Origin: Opitutia bacterium
GTDB taxonomy: Bacteria > Verrucomicrobiota > Verrucomicrobiia > Opitutales > Opitutaceae
Direction of reading: 5' to 3'
DNA length: 64,000 nucleotides
Assembly: GCA_016199925.1 (NCBI GenBank)
Contig: JACQFT010000082.1
Location: forward strand, 1-64,000
The notes under the pieces were generated by a model, which was not told the DNA's origin, made no database searches, and was given only the letters and a program-made list of their open reading frames with translations. The translations under genes were made by a program, and so were the position numbers. Each line of letters begins with the position of its first letter. Position 1 is the stretch's first letter. Of this stretch, positions 17,642 to 26,678 are shown in pieces.

Positions 17642-20290
17642 ATGAATCTCCTCCGCCGCCTGCGGCATCTGTTTCGCCGCCGCCAGACCGAAGCCGACAT
17701 GGCCGAGGAGATGCGCTTCCACCTCGAGCAACGCGCCGCAGATTTTACCGCCGAAGGCTTGCCATCCGCCGACGCGCGGTTCGCCGCCCAGCGCAAATTC
17801 GGCAACGTGGCCAGCATCCAGGAGCAGGCGCGCGCAGCGCGCGGCTGGCGCGGACTGGAGAATTTCGTCCTGGACCTCCGCCTCGGCGTGCGCGCGCTGG
17901 TCAAGTCGCCCGGCTTCTCCCTGCTCGCCCTCATCACCCTCGGCCTCGGCATCGGGGCCAACACGGCCATGTTCAGCCTGTTCAACGGCACCTTGTTGAA
18001 GCCGCTGCCCTACCCCGACAGCGCGCAGTTGGTCCGCGTTTACCGCGCCACCGCGCAAAATCGCGACGGTCATTTCTCGCCGGCCGACCTGCTTGCTTTC
18101 CAGCGCGCCATGCCCGGGCACGGCGAAGTCTCCGCCTATGCCATTGCGAGCGCGAGCCTCGCGGAGCCGGGCCATCCCGCCGAATTCACTGTCGCCGCCC
18201 GCTGTTCCGCGAACCTCTTTTCCCTGCTCGGCCTCCGCCCGCAACTCGGGCGCGAATTCCGCCCGGAGGAGGACACGCCCGGCCGCGGCCGCGTCGTCCT
18301 CCTCAGCCAGCGCGCCTGGATCAATCGCTTCGGCGGCAAGCCCGACATCATCGGTCGCTCCGTCCGGATCGACGGCGAACCGCACGAAGTCATCGGCGTG
18401 CTGCCGGAGACGTTCAACGACTGGCGCCACCTGGGCACCGTCGATATTTTTCGGCCGCTGGCGTTCACGCCGGAACAAGCCGCCGACCGCACCGGCACGT
18501 ATCTCCGGATCCTCGTCCGGCGCGCCACGGGGCAGTCGCCGGCCGAGCTCGCCAGCTTCGTCGCCAACTTCGGGGCGCGACTCGCCGCCGGGTATCCCGC
18601 GGTGAACGCCGAAAGCTCCTGGCGCGCCGACTCGCTGCGCGACCGCATCCTCCCCACCGCCGCCCCGGCGATGATCGGCATGATGGTCGCCCTCTCGGGC
18701 CTGGTGTTGCTCATCGCCTGCTCCAACCTCGCGAACCTGCTCCTCGCCCGCACCATGGCCCGTGCCCGGGAGTTCGCCGTGCGCGCCGCCCTCGGAGCCT
18801 CGCGCACCCAGTTGCTGCGGCCGCTGCTGGCTGAGGCGCTGCTGCTGGCGCTCGCCGGCGGCGCTTGCGCGGTCGTCCTCGCCTCGTGGTTCCACGACTT
18901 CCTGGCGATGCGATTCAGGGACAACGGAGACCAGGTCGTCATCGCGTTCGGCTGGCCGGTCTTGGCCTGGGCGTTCGCCGCCTCGCTCGTGACTGCCGTG
19001 GCCTTTGGTCTGGCGCCAGGACTGTTCGCCCTGCGCCTCGACCTGAATCAAACCCTGAAAAGCGGCGGCCACGGCGCGACCGGAGGCCCGGGACACCGGC
19101 GCTTCCGCCAGTTCCTCATCGTCGGCCAGTTCACCGTCGCCATGATACTGCTCGCCGCCGCCGGCGTCTATATCCGCGGACTCCACGAGCTGAACAACCG
19201 CCGTTCCGGCTGGGAATCGGACAATCTCATCACCGGCACGGTTCTCCTGCCCGCCGGGCAATACGCCGACGCGGAGAAAATCTCGGCCTTCCACCGCCTC
19301 ACGCTGGAGCGCCTGGCGGCCCTGCCCGGCGTCGCCTCGGTCAGCATCTCGTCGTTCACCCCGTTCTTCAACTGGACCGACGTGCGGAAATTTTTCGTCG
19401 AAGGCCGCGATCGACCGCAACCCGGGCACGAACCCGCTGCGGCGGTCAATTGCGTGAGCCCGCAGTATTTCGACGCCGTCGGCACGCGGGTGCTGGCCGG
19501 CCGCGCCTTCCGCGAGCGCGACAACGCCGCCTCGACCAAGGTTTATATCCTCAGCGAAACCACCGCCCGCACGCTGTTCGGCGGGGAGAATCCCATCGGC
19601 CGGCGCCTCGCGCAGACGAACGGGGCGGGCAGTGACGATCTCCGCTGGGGCGAGGTGGTCGGAGTCGTGCGCGACGTGGAATCGTCCACGTCTGACGCCA
19701 ATCCCGTGCGCTTCCATCTTTACCAGCCGATGGCGCAGGAACCGCGGCGCCAGTTTGAAATCTCGGTGCGCACCGCGGGCGTGGCACCGGCCTCCCTCGC
19801 GGACAGCATTCGCGCGGCGGTCGCCAGCCTCGATCCCGACCTGCCCGTGCGCCAGCTCCAGCCCGCCGACCTCACCATCGAGCGCGCCAACTCCGGGACC
19901 GCGGTCGGTCGCGACATCATCTCGGGCATGGCGGTGCTCGGACTCGCGCTCGCCTCGCTCGGCATCTACGGCATCATCGCCCGCACGATGGCCCAGCGCA
20001 CCGGCGAGTTCGCCATCCGCCTCGCGCTCGGCGCGACTCTCGGCAACATCACGCGGATCGTCCTCACCAGCGGGGTGAAACTGGCCTGCCTGGGCTCGGT
20101 CCTCGGCCTGCTCGGCGCGGTTGGTGCTGTCCGGGTCGTCGCCGCCGGCAATCCCAACATGCGCATGAACAGCACCGCCGTCCTGATCGGCTCCACTCTT
20201 TTGCTCGTCGCCGTCGCTCTGCTCGCCTGTTGGCTCCCCGCCCGCCGTGCCGGCCGGATCGACGCCGTGAACGCCCTCCGCGCCGAGTAG
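17642..20290 (+). CDS. ADOP-type ABC transporter permease, second tandem copy
   Basis: The 882-residue product parallels the preceding permease almost segment by segment: prefix HLFRRRQTEADMAEEMRFHL, first helix LLALITLGLGIGANTAMFS, two MacB-like periplasmic domains, the three-helix block with CSNLANLLLARTMARAREFA, and the end DAVNALRAE. It is clearly a tandem duplicate that has diverged mostly in the periplasmic parts. No ATPase gene is adjacent. A family A repeat lies in the gap before it, so a promoter of its own is possible but not seen. Confidence 0.92.
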   Translation: MNLLRRLRHLFRRRQTEADMAEEMRFHLEQRAADFTAEGLPSADARFAAQRKFGNVASIQEQARAARGWRGLENFVLDLRLGVRALVKSPGFSLLALITLGLGIGANTAMFSLFNGTLLKPLPYPDSAQLVRVYRATAQNRDGHFSPADLLAFQRAMPGHGEVSAYAIASASLAEPGHPAEFTVAARCSANLFSLLGLRPQLGREFRPEEDTPGRGRVVLLSQRAWINRFGGKPDIIGRSVRIDGEPHEVIGVLPETFNDWRHLGTVDIFRPLAFTPEQAADRTGTYLRILVRRATGQSPAELASFVANFGARLAAGYPAVNAESSWRADSLRDRILPTAAPAMIGMMVALSGLVLLIACSNLANLLLARTMARAREFAVRAALGASRTQLLRPLLAEALLLALAGGACAVVLASWFHDFLAMRFRDNGDQVVIAFGWPVLAWAFAASLVTAVAFGLAPGLFALRLDLNQTLKSGGHGATGGPGHRRFRQFLIVGQFTVAMILLAAAGVYIRGLHELNNRRSGWESDNLITGTVLLPAGQYADAEKISAFHRLTLERLAALPGVASVSISSFTPFFNWTDVRKFFVEGRDRPQPGHEPAAAVNCVSPQYFDAVGTRVLAGRAFRERDNAASTKVYILSETTARTLFGGENPIGRRLAQTNGAGSDDLRWGEVVGVVRDVESSTSDANPVRFHLYQPMAQEPRRQFEISVRTAGVAPASLADSIRAAVASLDPDLPVRQLQPADLTIERANSGTAVGRDIISGMAVLGLALASLGIYGIIARTMAQRTGEFAIRLALGATLGNITRIVLTSGVKLACLGSVLGLLGAVGAVRVVAAGNPNMRMNSTAVLIGSTLLLVAVALLACWLPARRAGRIDAVNALRAE

Positions 20291-20383
20291 CAAAAATCCC
20301 TCCTCCCTCTTCGGGCGAATTCTTCGCCCGGTCCGCCCGGCGCGCCCAGCGCCGTCCCTCCACCAACCAACCATCCGAATCCC

Positions 20384-21154
20384 ATGCCACTGTTCCTTCT
20401 CTTCCTCGCCCTCGTCACCTGCGCCTCGGCTGCCGCCAATCCCGCCGCCGCCCCGGCCGCGCAGGGAGCCGCCCAGCTCGCCAAAGGCGATGCCCAGGCC
20501 GCCGTCACCGCCTTTGAAAAGGCGGTCGAACTCGATCCCGCCAACAGCGATCTCCACCGCCAACTCGGCGACGCTTACGGCCTCGCCGCCCAACAAGGCG
20601 GCATGCTGTCGATGATGGGCCGGGCCAAGAAAAGCCGCCTCGCCTACGAAAAAGCCGTCGAGCTCGACCCGCAGAATCTCGAAGCCCGCAGCAGCCTGAT
20701 GTCGTTCTATCAAATGGCGCCGAGCCTGATGGGCGGCGGCCCCGACAAAGCCCGCGCGCAAGCCGCCGCGATCAAGAAACTCGACGACACGCGCGGCCGC
20801 GTGGCCTACGCCACGCTCTACGCGGGCGACAAGAAATACGCGGAAGCGTTCGCCGAGATCGAGGCCGCGCTCCAGTCCGCCCCCGCCGACTACGCCGCCC
20901 TCTACCAATTCGGTCGCATCGCCGCCCTCGCCGGCGAGCGCACCGACCGCGGCATCGCCGCGCTCCAGAAATGCCTCGCCCTCCCGCCCGCCCCCGGCGC
21001 CCCGGGCCACGACGCCGCCCACTGGCGCCTCGGCAACCTCTGGGAAAAGAAAGGCGATCCGGCCGCCGCCCGCGCCGCCTATCAAGCCTCGCTGAAAATC
21101 AACCCGCAGTTCCAGCAAGCGGCCGACGCACTGAAAAAACTCGGCCCGTCCTGA
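20384..21154 (+). CDS. Secreted TPR protein of the ADOP locus
   Basis: The 256 residues begin with a signal peptide (PLFLLFLALVTCASAAANP). Helical TPR units follow, such as GDAQAAVTAFEKAVELDPAN and AYEKAVELDPQNLEARSSL, and a C-terminal unit ARAAYQASLKINPQFQQA. A distinct middle motif (MLSMMGRAKKSRLAYEKAVE, then YQMAPSLMGGGPDKA) also appears in the TPR protein at 44833, which likewise follows an ADOP permease. It is probably periplasmic and expressed with the permeases, 93 bases downstream. The binding partner is unknown. Confidence 0.85.
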   Translation: MPLFLLFLALVTCASAAANPAAAPAAQGAAQLAKGDAQAAVTAFEKAVELDPANSDLHRQLGDAYGLAAQQGGMLSMMGRAKKSRLAYEKAVELDPQNLEARSSLMSFYQMAPSLMGGGPDKARAQAAAIKKLDDTRGRVAYATLYAGDKKYAEAFAEIEAALQSAPADYAALYQFGRIAALAGERTDRGIAALQKCLALPPAPGAPGHDAAHWRLGNLWEKKGDPAAARAAYQASLKINPQFQQAADALKKLGPS

Positions 21155-21222
21155 AAACACTGCGGCCCGCGGCCGCCCAACCCGCGCATTGAATTTCCGC
21201 CGCCGCCTGCCACGCTGCGCGC

Positions 21223-21888
21223 ATGTCGTTTCGTCTCCGCTGGCTCGCGCCGTTTCTCGCCTTTGCCTTTCTCGCCGCCGGCCGTGCCGCGGAATCACGC
21301 GAGCCGAAAAACATTTACCTGCTCAAGCAGGAGCTGAAGAGCTACGTCGATTCGGGCCATTACATGCAGGACATCGCCGCCGTCGCCGCCGACGCGACGA
21401 AATGGATCGAGCAGCGAGTCGCTGCCGCCAAACCCGGCGAGCGTCTCGCGCTCATCCTCGACATCGACGAGACGATGCTCTCGAACCTCCCCGAAATCCG
21501 TCGCAACGATTTCGGCTACGTTCCTCCGTCGTGGTCGGCGTGGGTGCGGTCCGGCCAGGCGCCCGTCATCGCGCCGGTGCGCGAGGTTTTCCGCGCCGCG
21601 CGCCGGCTCGGCGTCGCCGTGCTCATCCTCACCGGCCGCGTCGAAAGCGACCGCGCGGGCACCGAGGCCAATCTCCGCGCCGCCGGCTACGACGGCTGGA
21701 CGCAACTGCACTTCAAGCCCGACGACGCGAAGGAAACGACCGGCGCGTTCAAGGCCGCGTGGCGCCGGCGGTTCGCCGCCGAAGGCTGGACGCTCATCGC
21801 GAACCTCGGCGATCAGGAGACCGATCTCGCCGGCGGATTCTCCGAGCGCACATTCAAACTCCCGAATCCCTTCTACCTCACAAAATGA
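21223..21888 (+). CDS. Secreted HAD-family acid phosphatase (class B-like)
   Basis: The 221-residue protein has a signal peptide (WLAPFLAFAFLAAGRAAES). HAD motifs follow: LILDIDETMLSN (nucleophile Asp and acid Asp), VLILTGR for motif II, and IANLGDQETDLAGG for motif IV. This is the class B/plant-VSP acid phosphatase type, which releases phosphate from organic esters in the periplasm. The last bases overlap the start of the next gene (ATGA), so the two are translationally coupled. Confidence 0.9.
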   Translation: MSFRLRWLAPFLAFAFLAAGRAAESREPKNIYLLKQELKSYVDSGHYMQDIAAVAADATKWIEQRVAAAKPGERLALILDIDETMLSNLPEIRRNDFGYVPPSWSAWVRSGQAPVIAPVREVFRAARRLGVAVLILTGRVESDRAGTEANLRAAGYDGWTQLHFKPDDAKETTGAFKAAWRRRFAAEGWTLIANLGDQETDLAGGFSERTFKLPNPFYLTK

Positions 21889-22703
21889 ATCCTGGCGGTC
21901 TTCGCCTCTCCGGCCTGCTCCTTTCCGGTCTGCTCTCTCTGGCGGTATCGGCCGCGGCCGCCCTCCAGCCCGGCGCCATCTCCGAGTTCGTCGTCGAACT
22001 GCCGACCGAACTGCGCGCCCTCGCCGGCGGCCGGCGGCTCTCGAAAGTGCAGCACGCCCTCGTGGCCGTGGCGCTGCCCAAGGATTTCGATCCCGCGCGC
22101 ACGTGGCCCATCCTTGTGATCAGCGCGACGTCCGACCCGACCTTCAACTCGAGCCGCCGCCTGCTGCGCTCCTACGCCGAGACCGCCACCGCCGCGGGCT
22201 GGGTCGCCCTCGCGGCCGACCCGCAGGAAAAAATCTCGCCGGACGAGGACGGTCTCCCGCTGCGCTTCGCCCTCGTGGCGACCGCGCTCGGCGGCTTGGA
22301 AATCCAGTGGCCGGCCGGCGCCAAAGCCCCGCTGGCCTTCGGCGGATTCTCCGGCGGGGCCAAGCACTCGGGCTGGCTCGCGGCCGAGTTCGCCACGCAG
22401 GGGCAAGTCCCGCTCGGAGTTTTCCAAGCCGGCATCAACGAGGACACGCTGACGCCGGCCGCCCGGCAGTTCAAAGTGGCCAACGCGGCCTTCCGGCGCC
22501 TGCCCGTGTTTTTGCTCGGCGGCCGGACCGACGAGATCGCCCCGCCGGCCGCACACCACGCCGTCGAGCGCAGCCTCAAGCGCGCCGGCTTCCGCAACGT
22601 GCGCCTCGAATTCTTCGACGGCCCGCATGTCGTCGATCCGCGTCCGCTGCGCCTAGCCCTCGAGTGGTTCGCCGCCGAAGCCGCCAAACCCGCCGGTAAG
22701 TAG
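21885..22703 (+). CDS. Secreted alpha/beta-hydrolase-like protein
   Basis: The ATG at 21885 overlaps the phosphatase stop. The 272 residues start with a signal peptide (LLLSGLLSLAVSAAAALQ) and continue with an alpha/beta-hydrolase-like core: WPILVISATSDP, LAFGGFSGGAKHSGWLA and LPVFLLGGRTDEIAPP, with a late FFDGPHVVDP. The GFSGGA element fits a nucleophile elbow (G-x-S-x-G) and the late Asp and His could complete a triad. The substrate is unknown. Coupling to the phosphatase suggests joint periplasmic action on an ester. Confidence 0.75.
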   Translation: MNPGGLRLSGLLLSGLLSLAVSAAAALQPGAISEFVVELPTELRALAGGRRLSKVQHALVAVALPKDFDPARTWPILVISATSDPTFNSSRRLLRSYAETATAAGWVALAADPQEKISPDEDGLPLRFALVATALGGLEIQWPAGAKAPLAFGGFSGGAKHSGWLAAEFATQGQVPLGVFQAGINEDTLTPAARQFKVANAAFRRLPVFLLGGRTDEIAPPAAHHAVERSLKRAGFRNVRLEFFDGPHVVDPRPLRLALEWFAAEAAKPAGK

Positions 22704-22837
22704 CGCCGCGCGACTCCTGATATTTTGTGGGGACGCGGCGCCCTCGCCGCGTTTCGCCCGCCGACCGGAGCGGCGCCGCCCCGGCTCCACCCGGCAGTCG
22801 GCAGGGCGGCTTCGTCGCGAGCGGAAAAACTCCCGCG

Positions 22838-23596
22838 CTACCGCGCCGCGCCGCGAACCAACTCGGCGAACGCCGCCAAGTCCTCCGGCGCCACGTCGGA
22901 GACCGCGGCGAAGTTCAACCCGCCCGCCGACCAACCCCGGATCGAGTAGCCGTCGGCGGAGAACGCGCCGCTCAACGGCGCCGGCGGCCCGGCCCACACT
23001 TGGAGGTCAATCGTGTGCCGGCGCCGGCCATAGACCAGCGTCGCGACCGTGCGGCCGGCGAGCCGTTCCAGGCGCCCGCCGACGAGCGGAAAACCTTGCG
23101 CGGCGAGATCGGGCACCTGCGGCGCGAAATCCACTTTGCCGGCGAACCACGGCTTGACCGTGTGCTGGTCCGAAGACGCCACGTCGATCAAATGGCCGGT
23201 GAGCCGCGCGCGCACGTGCGCGGCCGTCAGCTCGCCGAGCAACGCCGTGCGTTGCGCGTGTTGCCCGCCGAAATAATAACCGGCCGACGCCGCCACCGCG
23301 ACACTCGCGGCGAGCGCGAGCCACCGGTTCGCCCCGCGCGGCCAGCCGCGTGACTTCGGTGGCATCGCGTCTTCGGCTTCGCGCCACGCCGCGCGGATGC
23401 TCGCGGTCAGCTCGGGCGGGGCGCGGTGCCGCGTCAGCAGCGCCTGCCGTTGCCGGCGCTGCTCGGTCAATTCGAGCGCCAGGGCGGCGCAGCCGGCGCA
23501 GGTTTCGAGATGCGCCGCGACAGCGGCGTCATGCACGACGTCGAGTTCCTCGTCGAGGTGCGCATCGAGCAGCGGGCGGGCTTCATTGCAGTCCAT
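22838..23596 (-). CDS. Anti-sigma factor with zinc-binding N-terminus
   Basis: The 252-residue protein has the ZAS-type zinc site Cys3, His29, Cys33, Cys36 (HLETCAGC). A single membrane helix follows (WLALAASVAVAASAGYYFGG, about 90-109), then a periplasmic domain. It should hold the ECF sigma factor encoded just upstream at the inner membrane and release it on a periplasmic signal. The genes overlap by 14 bases, as is usual for sigma/anti-sigma pairs. The periplasmic part is not a recognised sensor family. Confidence 0.92.
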   Translation of the reverse strand: MDCNEARPLLDAHLDEELDVVHDAAVAAHLETCAGCAALALELTEQRRQRQALLTRHRAPPELTASIRAAWREAEDAMPPKSRGWPRGANRWLALAASVAVAASAGYYFGGQHAQRTALLGELTAAHVRARLTGHLIDVASSDQHTVKPWFAGKVDFAPQVPDLAAQGFPLVGGRLERLAGRTVATLVYGRRRHTIDLQVWAGPPAPLSGAFSADGYSIRGWSAGGLNFAAVSDVAPEDLAAFAELVRGAAR

Positions 23597-24110
23597 GGGA
23601 ATCCTCCGGGGCCGGCGGTTGTTTCAATTCGCGTTGCAGGCGCAACCGGGCGCGGGCGAGGCGCGACATGACCGTGCCGAGCGGGATGCCGACGACGGTG
23701 GCGATTTCCTTGTAGGAAAGATCCTCGAGTTCGTGGAGCACGATGACCTCCCGCATCTCCTCGGGCAGCGCCGCGAGGGCGGCGTCGAGCCGCGCGTGGT
23801 CCGCTTCGCGGCGGGCCTGCGCGGCAGTTTCGGCCGCGGCGTCGACCGCCCCGTGCTGGAGCTCGTCGAACGCTTCCGGCGACTTCTCGCGGCGGACCTG
23901 GCGCAGGCGGGTGTAGCAGACGTTGCGCACGATGGTGAGCAGCCAGGCGCGGCCGTCGCCGCCGCGGAAACGGTCGCGCGCCTGGAACGCGCGGAGGCAG
24001 GCGTCCTGCACGGAGTCGCGCGCGTCGTGCTCGTCGCGCAGCAGCCAGCGCGCGAGATTGTAGGCCGCGTCGAGATGCGGGAGCAGGCTTTGTTCAAAGG
24101 GCGTGTTCAC
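23583..24110 (-). CDS. ECF RNA polymerase sigma factor
   Basis: The 175 residues contain sigma region 2 (DARDSVQDACLRAF, then GGDGRAWLLTIVRNVCYTRL) and region 4 (LPEEMREVIVLHELEDLSYK, then GIPLGTVMSRLARARLRLQ). This is a minimal ECF factor directing polymerase to a small regulon, likely including its own operon. The anti-sigma gene overlaps its 3' end. It is divergent from the phosphoesterase-DUF2231-cytochrome operon across 166 bases, which is a candidate target, but no matching promoter pair could be identified by eye. Confidence 0.95.
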   Translation of the reverse strand: MNTPFEQSLLPHLDAAYNLARWLLRDEHDARDSVQDACLRAFQARDRFRGGDGRAWLLTIVRNVCYTRLRQVRREKSPEAFDELQHGAVDAAAETAAQARREADHARLDAALAALPEEMREVIVLHELEDLSYKEIATVVGIPLGTVMSRLARARLRLQRELKQPPAPEDSHGLQ

Positions 24111-24276
24111 GGCGGAGCGGGCGGCGCGGGAGCGGACAAGAGGCCATCAAGAGAGGATACGCCGGCGGATCGATATTATTCCCTCGCGCCGGCTTTATTC
24201 GCCGCCGGCCGGTTTTTTCCTGCGCCGACGGAATTTTCGCCCGGCCCCGGCGTATCCTTCCACAACCCCGATTCCC

Positions 24277-25245
24277 ATGAACGACTTCATTCTCCACGAC
24301 GACCACCACGACGGCATCGACCGCCGCGGCTTTCTGAGATGCATGGCGTGGGCCGGCACCGGCGTGGTCTGGACGCTGAGCAGCGGCGTCCTCTCCTCGC
24401 GCGTGCTGGGCCAGGTGGCCGCCACGCCCGCCGCCGCGTTGCCCGCCGGCCAGTTGCACTTCGTGCAGATCAGCGACAGCCACATCGGTTTCAAGAAGCC
24501 CGCCAACCTCGACGTCGCCGGCACGTTTCGCGAGACGGTCGCGCGCATCAACGCCCTGCCGCAGACGCCGGAGTTCATTTTGCACACGGGCGATCTCACG
24601 CATCTGGCCGAGGCGGCCGAGTTCGACACCCTCGAGCAACTGCTGCGCGAATGCCGCACCAAACAGATTTTCTACGTGCCCGGCGAGCACGACATCCTCA
24701 GCGACAACGGCGCGCAATACCGCGAGCGCTTCGGCCGCGGCTCGCTCGGAGCCGGCTGGCACAGCCACGACCAGCACGGCGTGCATTTCATCGGCCTCGT
24801 CAACGTCGCCACCATTTCCGAAGGCGGGCTCGGCGTGCTCGGCGAGGAGCAGCTCGCGTGGCTGGCCAAGGACGTCGCCGCGCTCTCCAGCGAGACGCCC
24901 GTCGTCGTCTATGCCCACATCCCCCTCTGGTCCGTCTATCCGCAATGGGGCTGGGGCACGCAGGACGCCGCGCGCGCCCTCGCGCTGCTGAAACGCTTCG
25001 GCTCCGTCACCGTGCTGAACGGCCACATCCATCAGGCGCTGCAAAAGATCGAGGGCAACGTGACGTTCCACACCGCGTGCTCCACGGCGTTCCCGCAGCC
25101 CGCACCCGGCACCGCCGCGAAGGCCGGCCCGATGCTGGTCGAAGCCTCACGCCTGCGCTCGACGCTCGGTCTCACCCAGGTGAGCTATCTCGAGATCGCC
25201 TCGCCGCTCGCCATCGTGGACTCGACTCTCGCCGACCCGGGCTGA
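24277..25245 (+). CDS. Tat-exported metallophosphoesterase
   Basis: The 322 residues start with a twin-arginine-like leader (DRRGFLRCMAWAGTG). A calcineurin-like core follows: QISDSHIGF, FILHTGDLTH, VPGEHDIL, VVVYAHIPLW and LNGHIHQ. The third motif reads GEHD rather than the usual GNHE/D, so one metal ligand is changed. It should fold in the cytoplasm and act in the periplasm as a phosphodiesterase or phosphomonoesterase. It heads an operon with a DUF2231 membrane protein and a cytochrome c. The upstream open reading to 24103 lacks family sequence, hence the ATG at 24277. Confidence 0.88.
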   Translation: MNDFILHDDHHDGIDRRGFLRCMAWAGTGVVWTLSSGVLSSRVLGQVAATPAAALPAGQLHFVQISDSHIGFKKPANLDVAGTFRETVARINALPQTPEFILHTGDLTHLAEAAEFDTLEQLLRECRTKQIFYVPGEHDILSDNGAQYRERFGRGSLGAGWHSHDQHGVHFIGLVNVATISEGGLGVLGEEQLAWLAKDVAALSSETPVVVYAHIPLWSVYPQWGWGTQDAARALALLKRFGSVTVLNGHIHQALQKIEGNVTFHTACSTAFPQPAPGTAAKAGPMLVEASRLRSTLGLTQVSYLEIASPLAIVDSTLADPG

Positions 25246-25251
25246 GCACGC

Positions 25252-25677
25252 ATGGAACCGGGCCTCTGGGCGGAGGTGCATGGTGCGACCACGCATTTCC
25301 CCATCGCACTGATCTTTGCCGCCGCGCTCGCCGACACCGCGGCGGTCGTCTGGTGGGCGCGTCCGGCGGCCGGCCGGCTCCGCGCGGCCGGCGCCTACGC
25401 GATCTTCGCCGCGGCACTCGGCAGCGTGCCGGCGGTGGTGTCGGGCCTCGTCCTGACGCGCGGCGAGATGCTCGGTGCCGGCGCGCTGCGCTGGCACCAC
25501 CTGTTCGCCTGGCCCGCGTTTACGCTGCTCATCGCCGTGGCCGTCTGGCGTGCGTTGCGCGGCGCCGCGCTGACCCGCGGCGGCTGCGCCGGCTGCCTCG
25601 TCGCCCTCTATGCGCTCGCCGCGCTGATCGCCGCCACCGGCCGCTGGGGCGGCGAACTCCTGCACGCCTTCCCATGA
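25252..25677 (+). CDS. DUF2231 membrane protein
   Basis: The 141-residue protein has four hydrophobic helices. The DUF2231 hallmark is a His near the N-terminus (EVHGATTHFPIALIFAAALAD) and a second His pair (RWHHLFAWPAF) in the third helix. DUF2231 proteins often sit with cytochromes, and the conserved His residues could bind heme or metal; both points are inference. It starts 6 bases after the phosphoesterase stop and overlaps the cytochrome start (ATGA), so the three genes form one operon. Confidence 0.87.
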   Translation: MEPGLWAEVHGATTHFPIALIFAAALADTAAVVWWARPAAGRLRAAGAYAIFAAALGSVPAVVSGLVLTRGEMLGAGALRWHHLFAWPAFTLLIAVAVWRALRGAALTRGGCAGCLVALYALAALIAATGRWGGELLHAFP

Positions 25678-26063
25678 CGCCCCGGCGCGCCCTCGTCTTC
25701 AGCGTGGCCAGTGCCGCCGCCGCGCTCGGCGGTGCGACCGCGCTGGCACACGCGTTGCAGGTCCGCGCGGCGGCGCGCTCGCACGAGTTGCCGCCGTGGA
25801 CGCCGTTGCCCGCGCCCGCGGGCCTCACGCCGGCCGAACTCCGCGACACCGGCCGCAAACTTTTCCTCAACAGTTGCGCCCACTGCCACGGGAAAGATGC
25901 GCGCGGCGACGAGGGGCCCGACCTGCACGCACTCGACGTCAGCGACCGCCGCATCGCCACGGTTGTGCGCCGGGGCATCAAGGGCGAGATGCCCTCCTTC
26001 GCGAAGAAACTTTCCCCCGCCGACACCGCCGCCTTGATCGCCTACCTGCGCACGCTGGAGTAG
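25674..26063 (+). CDS. Monoheme c-type cytochrome
   Basis: The 129 residues have an N-terminal signal or anchor (RALVFSVASAAAALGGATALA), a CAHCH heme-binding motif near residue 67, and a likely axial Met in GEMPSF. This is the class I cytochrome c (Cytochrome_CBB3/c-like) size. It should carry electrons in the periplasm. Its start overlaps the DUF2231 stop by four bases, so it is translationally coupled and may form a small redox unit with that membrane protein. Confidence 0.92.
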   Translation: MTPRRALVFSVASAAAALGGATALAHALQVRAAARSHELPPWTPLPAPAGLTPAELRDTGRKLFLNSCAHCHGKDARGDEGPDLHALDVSDRRIATVVRRGIKGEMPSFAKKLSPADTAALIAYLRTLE

Positions 26064-26189
26064 CGCGGCGGCGGACGGCACGAACAGTTCCTTTGGATCC
26101 GATTTCCCGTGCTTGCTCCGGCTTGGCTTGAATCTGTGGGAGCGAGCGGCAGCGGCGGAGAGCACCCTGGAGTTCTCTCCGGGGGCCCG

Positions 26190-26558
26190 CTACTTCGCGG
26201 TCGACAGCACGAAGCCGTTGCCCTCGCTGTCCCTGAACGTCGCGAACGTGCCCCACGGCTGCTTTTGCGGCGGACCGTCGAACGGCACGCCGCGGGCCAG
26301 CAACTCGGCGTAGGATTTCTCCACGTCGTCGGTCCAAAACGAGATGCCGGAAAACGTGCCGACGCGGTTCTCGTGCCCGTCCGGCGTAAACAGCGTCACG
26401 CGTGTCTCGGCCTTCGGGATGCGCAGCTCGATCCAGCGTTGCTTCCCGTCGAAGGGTTGGTCGGTGATGATCGTGAAACCGAGTTTCTCAGTGTAGAAAT
26501 CAAGCGCGCGCCCCTGGTCGCGCACCGGGATGGAGACGAATTTGATGCCGTGGATCAT
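26190..26558 (-). CDS. VOC family protein (glyoxalase-like)
   Basis: The 122-residue product shows two beta-alpha-beta-beta-beta modules. The first is MIHGIKFVSIPVRDQGRALD with FYTEKLGFTI; the second ends FRDSEGNGFVLS. This is the vicinal oxygen chelate fold of glyoxalases, dioxygenases and resistance proteins. Metal ligands cannot be assigned with certainty (the Glu in RWIELRI is one candidate) and the substrate is unknown. It is transcribed alone, convergent with the cytochrome operon. Confidence 0.88.
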   Translation of the reverse strand: MIHGIKFVSIPVRDQGRALDFYTEKLGFTIITDQPFDGKQRWIELRIPKAETRVTLFTPDGHENRVGTFSGISFWTDDVEKSYAELLARGVPFDGPPQKQPWGTFATFRDSEGNGFVLSTAK

Positions 26559-26678
26559 GGTGCGGCCAGCCTACCCTCCGCGCCGCCGGCGTCGAGCGGC
26601 GAGGTGCGCTCCCGCCGGGAAAGTGCTGTCCTTTTATCGGCATAGCCGCTATGCCCTGCTCCTTCCCGCTCCTCCCCC

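Noticed and set aside
20315-20333. Perfect hairpin CGGGCGAA/TTCGCCCG after the second ADOP permease as a terminator
   Set aside because: No T-run follows and the TPR gene starts soon after; it may only be a structural hairpin.
14414-21298. Very long open frame on the minus strand
   Set aside because: It is antisense to PadR, two ADOP permeases and the TPR gene, is Gly/Glu/Ala/Arg-rich and has no domain; it arises from codon bias in GC-rich DNA.
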